Of a stretch of 64,000 nucleotides of DNA, positions 55,237 through 64,000 are shown in pieces (position 1 is the first letter of the stretch; every line of letters starts with the position of its first letter). The stretch covers positions 186,001 to 250,000 of the forward strand of contig JAMXSV010000023.1 in assembly GCA_027559495.1 (NCBI GenBank), read 5' to 3'. Both the position numbers and the translations under genes were made by a program. Under the pieces are notes generated by a model that saw only the letters and a list, made by a program, of their open reading frames with translations, made no database searches and was not told the origin of the DNA. The DNA comes from Aurifilum marmelostoma (taxonomy: Eukaryota; Ascomycota; Sordariomycetes; Diaporthales; Cryphonectriaceae).

Positions 55237-56976
55237 ATGGCGGATAAGCTCAACGTCCGGCTTGTCGACATCGACGAATTCGATGCCATGTAAGTAATGC
55301 CGTCTTTATACAGAAGAACTACAGTCTCTAACCCCTTCTTTAAGCTCGATCGAGATCCAACTTGGCGAAACTAAGAGAAACAAGTCCTTCGAGCCTCAAC
55401 ATTTCGACAAGTACCCAGGTTAGTCAACGGCTCGCCCTCCGCATTATGCGCCGGTGTCATGCTTGCTGACGCATAGCCTCAGCAAAACTTCATGCGCACA
55501 AGGTCAGGCACAACCTAGGTGTCTCCTGTGGGCTCATCTACTTGCCGGGTCAGATTTCAACAGAGTGGGAGGACACCGATGGAGAGGCGCCTTTCCGGCA
55601 GCGCAGATAGTGCGCGCCCCCCCCCCCCCCCCTCAAAGAGACAAGATCACCCGCATCTCTGAGTCCTGCTGACATTTTCATGCAGTGCTTTTTACCTCTC
55701 AGGCGCGAATTTCCCCGGCGTTGTCGTGACCTACGACATTGGCAGGGACGATCTCATTCTCTGGGTCCCCGTGCGGGCGCCAGCGCGGGTGATCTGGGTC
55801 GGAGCCCTACCCAGCATCGAAGAATGCGCTTCTCGCTACGATGTAGACTCCGTCAGGGACATCAAGGGCCTCCAGGCCTATCTCCGTGAACTTCTCAGCC
55901 CTCAAAGAAACCCGCCGACTGTCTACGTTCTACACGAGAGCCAGCAACCAGATCTCAGTCAGGAGCGCTCCCACATCGGGACTGCCTTCCAGCTGGACGC
56001 AAAACAGCTTCAGCCTGCGATGGATGTCTCGCGCTCTGTCAAGACGGCCTATGAAATTTCACAGATACGGAGGGCCGTAGACATATCCTCCGAGGCTCAT
56101 CGGGCTGTACAAAAGTCGATCAAGACGCTCTCAAGCGAGGCCCAGGTCGAGAATATCTTCGTCTCGAAATGTCGCGAACTGGGAGCAAAGAAGCAGGCCT
56201 ACCCGCCTATCGCCGGTTCGGGCCCGAATGCAGCCGTACTTCACTACACCGCCAACAACCAGGAATTTGGGAACCGCCAGTTGATGGTTCTCGATGCTAG
56301 CGCCGAGTTCAACTGTTATGCGAGCGACGTTACGCGGACGTTTCCTCTGAACGGAAAGTTCTCGGATGAGGCGAGGAAGGTCTATCAGATCGTTGCTGAC
56401 ATGCAAGAAACCTGTATCTCGATGATCAGGCCCGGAGCAAGCTGGCGGGACATCTCTTTGAAGGCCCGAGAGGTGGCCTACCGTGGGCTCCTGAGCATAG
56501 GAATTCTACAGCCCGGGAGAACGGGTCAGGCGGCGGATCCCATGACGGTCAGCCTCTTTTTCATGCACGGACTGGGTCACCTCGTCGGTCTGGACACGCA
56601 CGACGTCATAGAGGGCGTAAGGATCCGACAGCTCTCGGCCGAAAATGCTACGAACCCCTCGTCGCAAGTATACTGTTTCGGCGGCAAGGGACGGAGCTGG
56701 GAGCAGCTGGCCCCCCTGTCCACGCCACCGCTCCTGAAGGACATGGTGATCACTTGCGAGCCTGGGATCTACTTTAACAGGGCATTCATCGAGGCCGCCT
56801 TGACCAACCAGCCGGAGATGGTGCAGTACATCAACAAGACGATGCTGGAAAAGTACTACCCGGTCGCAGGTTGCAGGATAGAGGATTGCGTACTCGTCAC
56901 TCAGGAAGGGTATGAGAATTTGACTAGCGCACCCAAGGGTGACGAGATGATCAAGTCAATCAACGGGGAAGCATAG
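55237..56976 (+). CDS. Xaa-Pro aminopeptidase/dipeptidase (M24B metallopeptidase)
   Basis: Cleaves the bond before proline in peptides, with two metal ions. Exons 55237-55289, 55345-55418, 55483-55609 and 55686-56976 give 514 aa. The N-terminal creatinase domain has APFRQRR|YAFYLSGANFPG, a family signature recovered only after splicing. Metal ligands are visible: the Asp pair in FNCYASDVTRTFPL, His in FMHGLGHLVGLDTHDV, Glu in VITCEPGIYF and Glu in AGCRIEDCVLV. Intron 3 (55610-55685) uses donor GTGCGC and holds a 16-nt poly-C run. No signal peptide, so cytosolic. Ends KSINGEA. Confidence 0.93.
55617..55632. repeat. Poly-C tract (16 nt) inside intron 3
   Basis: Sixteen C in the intron of the aminopeptidase gene, directly read. 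Confidence 0.9.
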
Positions 56977-57338
56977 AATAAATGGTTAGGGGGGGGGGGG
57001 GGAAGACCTGTACATCTGTAGCACAACTACATGTAGCACAGTTACAATATCCGCAAGGTATTTCAATATGCAAATCATTCGCAATGCTGAGGAAAAAATC
57101 CTGAAATGATGAACCAATACTAAACGCCGGCTCAATACTGACACTTTTGTTACAACATGATATGCGCCCTGTCAATGAAAAACCACCTTCTTACGACTCT
57201 GCCTCACTCACGAACATCAACCCGCCCCTTAGATTCGCCCGCCGTACCCGAGATCGTCTCAATCTCTCTCCCCTTGCCTCTCAGTACCTCACGTGCTGGT
57301 CCATCTATGCAGATTAACCGCCTATAGGGCATCCTCAC
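56977..57338. other. Convergent intergenic region with poly-G run
   Basis: 3' flanks of two genes. A 14-nt G run lies at 56989-57002, just past the aminopeptidase stop. No gene seen. Confidence 0.6.
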
Positions 57339-58756
57339 TCAGAGATACTTCTTGGGAGACGACTTTCTCCTCTTGTAGAGAACGTAGCCCACCGCCATGA
57401 CAATCTGGCTGCCGACAATGACAGCAATCAGCCGGCCGTGCCCGGGAGCGGCGTGTGCTTTCACAGTCTCGTTCAGCGTCGAGTGGGTGTCCGATACCAG
57501 GTTCTTGATGGACCGTTCCGTGTTGCTGACCTTGCTGGAGACGTCACCCTTCAGCTTGCGGATCTCGCCTTCCAGACTCGAGATCTTCTTCTCCATGTCA
57601 TCCAGCTTGTTCAGCTTGCCGAGTATGTCCTTCAGCTCGGCTATCTGGCCCGAGAGCTCAGAGTGGCGCGTCTCCTGGATGATGTCGTTCTTGGACAGCT
57701 TTCGGAAGATGTTGGACGTGTGACGATTGACGTTCTGCAGCCGGTTGTGCAGGTCCGAGAACTGTGCGACAGAGCTGGTGATAGTCCCGGCGTCCGCCTC
57801 GGCGATATCGTCATCGAAAGCCGATTCGAAGTTGCCCGAGGAGCCTCCCGCTCCCTGAGCCGCGGCAGGGGGGTCCTGTGCCTGGCCGAAGAGTCCACCA
57901 TCCTGCGCCTGGGCGTTTCCGCTGTCCTGAGACAGAATCTGCTGGGAGTGCTTATCACGCGCAGGGTCGAAGTTCTCCGTCATAACGACCATCTTGAATA
58001 TCTCGAATGAGTCGGGGTTGTCCGCGCTCGCTGCGGTTAGGCCAAGCTTGTAGCCCGCTGGTATGCTGATCCTGTTGCTCTCAAAGCACAGCTGTCCGTC
58101 AATCTCGACCTTGAAGTTGTCCACAGTCTGCCGGAACTTGACCTGGGAGGGGCGCCCAAGGTTGCGATACGCGTGGTCGCAGTGCCCAAAGGACTGCCCG
58201 TCGACCGAGATCTTGCTGTAGTCCTTGGTCCCATCGTTCAGGAACCCGCGCACCATCCCCGCGCTGCCACCATATGTGTCGACCACCAGGGCGAGACCCT
58301 CAAACTTGCCGACTGTGTAGATCGAACTAGTGCCAACGTCCTGGGCGCCGTCCTTCACTAGCCAGATGTTCAGATTGCCTCCCGCGCGCTCGGGGCCATT
58401 GGCGCGGAAGTCGACGTCGGCTGTCCACTGGACATGCTGCAGAGGTTGGTCGGCCCAGATGGCAGCGCGCTGATTGCCTGGAGCAGGCGGGGTGAGGATG
58501 ATCTTGTTGGAGAGGATCTCGGGTGCATTGGGGTTGCCCTGGAGGGAGAAGCTAGGTATCGAGCCATCGTTGTTGGGACTTATCCTGTTGGAGGGGAAAG
58601 GAAGGGCGTGGTTAGAAGGGTGCACTTTGATCACCAGTGGCTCAAAAGATAGAAGAAGGCTTACTTGTTGTTATAACCAAAGCTCAACTCGTTAACCAGA
58701 AATTGTTGCGCTGCTGCTGGGGACAGGCCCACGAGGAGTGCCAGTAGCGATCGCAT
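57339..58756 (-). CDS. EMP47: L-type lectin cargo receptor of the Emp47/ERGIC-53 family
   Basis: ER-Golgi cargo receptor for glycoproteins. Exons 58756-58665 and 58584-57339 give 445 aa; the join reads FGYNN|KISPNNDGSIPSF. The signal peptide is MRSLLALLVGLSPAAA. The lectin domain, about 20-235, has TADVDFRANGPERAGGNLNI, EGLALVVDTYGG and YKLGLTAASADNPDSFEIF. A coiled-coil stalk with HSELSGQIAELKDIL and LEGEIRKLKGDVSS follows. The membrane span is RLIAVIVGSQIVMAVGYVLY, and the cytoplasmic tail ends KKYL, an exact KKxx retrieval signal for COPI. Emp46 is the alternative family label. Confidence 0.93.
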
Positions 58757-59687
58757 GGTGACTATTCTTATTGTTGCACCTGCAATGTTGCTGAAAAGGA
58801 ATGATTGACTGGGAGGTAGAAGGTCTGTCCCTCTAGAAGATTGTCTGCCAAGGAGACTATAAGATTGCGACGAGAAGTGGTGGCAAGTTGAGGCCAGGCT
58901 GGCAAAATATCAGGATGGCCCGTCAAGTTGACCCGAACTCCAAAACGCCCATCCACCCAGGGTTTCCAAAGTCCAGCTTGAAAGCGAATGAGATGTAATT
59001 GTGGAGTGCGCCTTAAGGTTATCACACACGAGAGAGGCCTCTCATGACTGCAAAGGAAAGACTGTGGGTATGGGTATCATATTCATGAAATGCTGTTGTG
59101 GTGAAGAGTAGAATGTCAACAAGCCCGGGGAGAAGAGAGAGCATGTGTCTTAACCTCTATCTTCCTTCGGGAACCTTGTTTAGCAACCCTTTCGTCGATC
59201 TGGCAAGAGGCTCAACCCCTGCAAACAGGGGACGTTGTAGCTTAGAACCCCAGATTTGGAGTGGCACGCAGAGGTACACCCGGGTACTTGGTAGCTGTCA
59301 TACCAGACACCATCAGGCTATTTCGAGCCGCCTGTGCCAACTCACATAATCGAGACAGCTTTCTATAGTATTAGCTCAGAGGCTCATCTCATCAGACAGT
59401 AACTTTTTTTATGGTACCCAAGCATAAGCAAGTCCCTGGGTTTGTGGAGTGATGCCATGAGAGGTGTTCCTGGCAGGTATCTGCAGGTACCGCAGTACAC
59501 TCCAGGTGCTAAAATAGAACTGGCCTGGCCCAAGCTCAACCTTCTCCAAACCACGTCGACTTCTCTCGACTTCTCGCTCGATTGTCTTCTTGAAGCCCTG
59601 AATTTTCCGACACCAGACTGCAGAGAAGACGGAGCAACACAGCACACAACCAACACTGCCGACACAGGGAGGCCATGAGACTTACAA
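58757..59687. promoter_or_regulatory. Divergent promoter region lectin / ALG8
   Basis: 931 bp between divergent starts; short frames only, no named site. Confidence 0.4.
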
Positions 59688-61408
59688 ATGGCTGAAATCT
59701 CCCCTTCCCTCACCCAGTGCGCAATTGTTGCTGCAGCTTTCAAAGTCCTTCTGTTCCCTGCATAGTAAGCAATCCTTCCCCTATGATCAGATGCTCGTGT
59801 GAGACGGGTGCACATCAACAGACGCGCCATGTACTTACGACGGAATGTGCCCCCCAATAGCAAGTCCACAGATTTTGAGGTCCACCGCAACTGGCTCGCC
59901 ATCACACACAGTCTCCCTATCTGGGATTGGTACTACGAGAAGACCTCAGAATGGACCCTCGACTACCCTCCCTTCTTTGCATACTTTGAATGGGCGCTGT
60001 CTCAGATTGCCAAGCTGGCTGATCCAGCCATGCTAAAGGTCTACAACCTGAACTATGACAGCTGGCAGACTGTCTACTTCCAGAGGTCGAGCGTCATCAT
60101 TACAGAGCTGTTCTTGGTGTATGCCCTGCAGATGTAAGTCTCGTCTAGACAAGCCTCCCCTGATGTCGCCCCCTATTGACTGTTCCTAGGTTTGTTGATT
60201 CCTCGCATGGCACATCCAAAAAGGCTGCTCAGGCTGCTGCCATCTCCATTCTTCTCTCCCCTGGTCTTCTGATCATTGACCACATCCACTTCCAATACAA
60301 TGGATGCATGTACGGCATCTTGATAGCCTCACTGGTCCTCGCAAGGAAACAGTCTGGCTACTTGGCCAGCGGGCTTCTGTTCGCTGTCCTCCTGTGTATG
60401 AAGCACATCTACGCTTACTTAGCACCTGCCTACTTTGTCTTCCTTCTGCGAGTCCACTGCCTGTCACCTCGCTCGATATTCAGTGTTCAGTGGCTCAATT
60501 GCATCAAGCTGGGTAGTGGCATTGGGGCAATCCTTGGCGTGGCGTTCGGTCCGTTCGCGATCAGGAACCAGATACCGCAGATTCTCAGCAGGCTCTTCCC
60601 CTTCTCCAGAGGTCTCTGTCATGCATACTGGGCCCCAAACGTCTGGGCCATGTACTCGTTCGTTGACCGGGTCCTGATCTACCGTACGTTTTGGACCTGG
60701 CTTCTCAAGACATTATCGATCATCGTCGATTGCTGACTATCACCAGTGGCCCCACGTCTCGGCTTGCCTGTGAAGACGGATGCATTGAACAGCGTCACGC
60801 GGGGCCTTGTTGGAGATACAGCCTTCGCCGTCCTGCCCGAGATCTCTCCAAACATGTGCTTCGCGCTGACCCTGGCAACGATGATCCCGCCGCTGGTAAA
60901 GCTCTTCATTAGTGCGACATGGGAGAACTTCATCGGTGCTGTGACGCTCTGTGGCTACGCATCGTTTCTCTTCGGCTGGCACGTTCACGAAAAGGCCATT
61001 CTCCTGGTCATCATCCCGTTTAGCTTGATCGCGCTCCGAGACAGACGGTACTTTGGTGCTTTCCGACCTCTAGCAGTTGCGGGACACGTGTCTCTGTTTC
61101 CCCTCCTGTTCACTCCGTCCGAGTTCCCCATCAAGACAATCTACACAATTCTCTGGCTGGTCTTGTTCCTTACGGTGTTCGACCGTCTCGCGCCGGCTTC
61201 CAACAGGCCAAGGTTCTTCCTGTTTGACAGATGCAATACCCTTTACATTGCCGTCAGCATCCCGCTTATCGCCTACTGCTCGTTGATTCACGAGATCGTA
61301 TTTGGAAAGAGCTATGAATTTTTGCCGCTCATGTTCATCAGCTCATATGCAGCAGTCGGCGTGGTGGGAAGCTGGATCGGATTCATGACAGTGTTCTTTA
61401 CATCTTGA
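59688..61408 (+). CDS. ALG8: Dolichyl-P-Glc:Glc1Man9GlcNAc2-PP-dolichol glucosyltransferase
   Basis: Adds the second glucose to the N-glycan precursor in the ER lumen. Exons 59688-59764, 59861-60133, 60190-60683 and 60747-61408 give 501 aa. The join FPA|YKSTDFEVHRNWLAIT and TSEWTLDYPPFFAYFEWAL near residue 60 are the ALG6/ALG8 signature with its catalytic Asp. IDHIHFQYNGCMYGILIAS and LLCMKHIYAYLAPAYFVFLL fit ALG8 more than ALG6. About ten hydrophobic spans follow. SFLFGWHVHEKAILLVIIPF is the conserved loop. All introns (96, 56 and 63 nt) have good donors. ALG8 and the lectin above are both N-glycan pathway genes, divergently oriented. Confidence 0.93.
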
Positions 61409-63421
61409 GAGAGGTTAGATGACGAGTGAGAAGGAATTCAACAAGGAATTTATAACCATATTGCAAGCCAAAGAGCTAATTACAGGCAGAAATTGCTCGC
61501 AAAATTCACCAATTTCTATGTCCAGAACCAACAATGTGATATGCCCTTGGAGTTCAAATACTCATGTATGTAGTAGCTGGGTCTTGTGCACGGAAAAGCG
61601 AGGAGATAGGCTCTTGAGCCCATATCTTTTCGCATTTTCGGAATACATGGAGAGAAGACTGGCGGATCAATTGAACATCATAAACAAAATTTAGGTTGTG
61701 GGCGATGAGGGCGGCTTACTATATTGGGGGATGTGGAGCAATTCTTACAATGTAATGCACAAGCCGAGCAGAGTGAGATTGTGGGAAGGAGGGGTTCCAA
61801 TACTTTCAAAGAGTGTGCTGTCGGGGACGGGAGGCACACCTGAAAAGCACACTGCTCCTATTGAGTAGATTGTCTATATCATCGACCGCTTTCTTAAATA
61901 TCTGGCCCGCCAGTGATCGCCTGTCCTTTCACTATTACATCCTCTTGTTTCTTCTCTTTTGAACTTTATTGCGTCCTAAGTCTGATGGTACGTAGCCACC
62001 AGATTCTTGACACAGAGTGCTGCTAAGACAATAATTATTACTTTGTGTCGGTTGAGGAAAGACTGGGCTTATATGTGCGATTTCACAGAGTATATGTATT
62101 GGTTCATTCACGCAGCGCAAGTCTGAGAGACTATGCACTGCTAAAATCTCGCCAACAATCTAGCTTGCAGGAATTTCGACAAAGCCAGCCAGCACGCCCT
62201 GTCATCGCCCGAGGCATATGGCTTGTCGTACATTAAGGTTGAACATTGCTAGGCAAGAACACCAAATGATCTGCATGTTGTTCACATTGTCTGAGTACAA
62301 AGGTAGTCTTTGATTTGGCATAGTTGGGGGCACAACATCGATATCATGCACGTCAAGCACCCGAGGATCAGCCGCCATGGGGGCTGATGAGGCTCAAACT
62401 GCGTCTAGGATAGGTTGATAGATGGTGCAATCTAGAGGGTGTACGAGACCCTCGGGTCTACAGATGAAAGGGAGTGACTAGACTGATCAATATAGGCGGA
62501 TATGATGGTAGTGTCGCCCTTGCATCGAGTCGTCATAGAGAAAGGGTGTGTGCTGGCAGAGGGTGGGTATGCAGGTCTCTGGGAAAGGGCAGCGTCCTGT
62601 CCAAGGAGGAGCCCTGGGCGTATATCTGATTAGGAGAGGTTTGAGCAGGCTCAAAGCCAAACAAAAAGCATCCTGCGGATCATGCTGTCCATGGTGATCA
62701 AAATAAGCCCAAACATGGCTGTAATTGGACATGTTTGTGGTGAGGAAGGAGCAGAAGCAGGAGGACGAGAGCTTGTAGGGCTCGACGGGGAGCGGAGGGA
62801 CCCAGGTCGGACGGACGCTAGTCCTGCTGAGCAGGGATCATGAAATGATATCCCTGTCCGCGCACGCCGGGAACTGGGACTAGGCAACTGACTGGGACTG
62901 GGGACGTTCTAGTAGACACCAAGGACCTGACATAAACGTCTCTGCTGCACCTCTACCTAAATTTTTGTTTTCGTTTCACGACCACTTCTCCTTCTCGACT
63001 CTCCCACCGTCACCTCTCCTCCCGACACTACCGAACCCTTTCAGACCCGCGGCCGCCACCCACCAACACCGCCGACCAGCACGCCCGCACACGACCTTGC
63101 GCCGCCGAACAGCAGCCTCGTGTAAGTCGGGTCTCTTGGTCCGTCTCCCGTGGCCGTGGCCGTGGCCCACCGGGACCTGCACCCAGGCCGGGTCGGTGCA
63201 TTCTCTGCACCTCCACGTCTGCCCAACTCCTCTGCCATCCTCCACGTTTCTACCTCCTGGCCACGACCGCGACCCCAGGGGCACAACAACACCGCAAAAC
63301 AATCGCAAAACGCCCTCGCCATCCAATTTTCAGTCCTGCATCCGGTCCGTAAGGCTGATCTTCAGCCTTGCAGATGATATTCCCGCCCCGCGTCTGAACC
63401 GGTAGACCCAGCCCTCCAGAC
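61409..63421. other. Intergenic region and ITC1 leader
   Basis: 2.0 kb with no gene recognised. The last 450 bases (62960-63421) are pyrimidine-rich, with CT/AC patches typical of a long fungal 5' leader before the ITC1 start codon. Confidence 0.5.
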
Positions 63422-64000
63422 ATGGTATGGCCGCCGCCCTCTCTCCAGCCCAACCACTCCCTGCTGGGCGAATTCGCCTGCTCACTTTTCCCTCAGGTCC
63501 TCTTCAAACGGAAGCCGGTGCAGTTCCTGCAGCCGCCACATGCCGAAATTGATCAAGAGGTACGTACCATGTTTAACGTGTAAACGCGCCGCACCCGCAC
63601 CTCCATGTCACTCTACCTGCTCACACGCAAACGCGCCACCCCGTCACCACAGGTCTGGCATATCCCTCAGACGGGTGAAATATTTGCCACGTACGAAAGC
63701 TATTTGACCAGGTATGCTTTTTTTCCCCTCATCCTCAATTGTCTTATTAAGTGGGGGCTAATACGCGTGGTAGGCTGGACTTCTACAAGCAGGTACGTTT
63801 GAGCCGCGGGTCGAGCCCAACCCAGCCCCAAGCCTCCCCACTAACAACGCCCTCCTTTTTCTGCAGAAACGATTCATATGTCAGATCACCGGCCATTCAG
63901 GCCTCAATTTCTTCGAGGCACTGGAGTCAGAGGTCAGTCTTGCCCTGATTGCTTCTTCCTCTCTCTTTGTGTGGCGCTGAAGAAGTACTGACCGCCTGCC
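63422..64000 (+). CDS. ITC1: ISWI-complex subunit Itc1 (5' end, continues past window)
   Basis: WAC/DDT-domain partner of the Isw2 chromatin remodeller. Exons 63422-63424, 63497-63559, 63653-63711, 63774-63792 and 63867-63932 join to 70 codons, and a further donor GTCAGT opens an intron that runs past 64000. The sequence MVLFKRKPVQFLQPPH, then VWHIPQTGEIFATYESYL, LDFYKQ and KRFICQITGHSGLNFFEALE is the WAC motif of Acf1/Itc1 proteins. The first coding exon holds only the ATG. An ACGCGT hexamer is in intron 3. Most of the gene lies outside the window. Confidence 0.88.

Noticed and set aside
1..64000. tRNA or rRNA genes
   Set aside because: Scanned for T-loop GGTTCGA-type motifs with acceptor pairing; none gave a credible cloverleaf by eye.

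Overview
The window is nuclear DNA from a filamentous ascomycete, most likely a Sordariomycete. The evidence is gene density (25 protein genes in 64 kb), about 54 short introns (most 51-127 nt, one apparent 207 nt) with GTRNGT donors and CTRAY-type branch points, a Zn2Cys6 regulator, and Pezizomycotina-style proteins. No rRNA, tRNA, CRISPR, complete transposon or secondary-metabolite cluster was found. The genome or genus cannot be named from sequence alone. Exons were joined by hand, by splice signals and reading phase.

Layout. 1-4506 (-): POL1, DNA polymerase alpha, cut by the left edge. 5003-7187 (+): mitochondrial PPR protein. 7529-9218 (-): unknown 540-aa protein. 9936-11023 (-): KTI12. 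13348-15623 (+): Zn2Cys6 regulator. 16175-18007 (-): U-box cyclophilin CYP8. 18644-20568 (+): Ptm1-like seven-TM protein. 20993-22759 (-): NDUFAF7 methyltransferase. 23311-24839 (+): CDK11 kinase with a frame problem. 25418-26399 (-): secreted, membrane-anchored DUF7137-like protein. 28599-30333 (-): seven-exon RRM protein of NRD1 type. 31066-33785 (-): DCP2. 35990-37460 (+): RNR2. 38095-38693 (-): SRP9. 39318-40455 (-): OAC1 carrier. 41131-42411 (+): SWD2. 42652-44002 (-): NCS2/CTU2. 44680-45943 (-): GH5 glycosidase with a frame break. 47711-48981 (-): double-PH protein with an uncertain start. 51101-52421 (+): APH-fold kinase. 52631-53962 (-): Pro/Ala-rich, possibly Mediator-tail protein. 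55237-56976 (+): Xaa-Pro aminopeptidase. 57339-58756 (-): Emp47/ERGIC-53 lectin. 59688-61408 (+): ALG8. 63422-64000 (+): 5' end of ITC1.

How the genes relate. This is a housekeeping region, not an operon-like cluster. Themes recur: DNA synthesis (POL1, RNR2, both with an ACGCGT site about 215-240 bp upstream), wobble-uridine tRNA modification (KTI12 and NCS2), mRNA handling (DCP2 and the RRM protein), the secretory pathway (SRP9, ALG8, the KKYL lectin, the Ptm1-like protein) and chromatin (SWD2, ITC1).

The strongest oddities are three single-base frame problems next to G/C homopolymers (CDK11, GH5, PH protein), many long poly-C/poly-G tracts including three inside introns, tiny exons (3-nt first exon of ITC1, 6-nt first exon of KTI12, 10-nt internal exon of the RRM gene), and two introns with no stop that could be retained. 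I found no convincing new biological system. The unknown 540-aa gene is the best candidate for undescribed biology.
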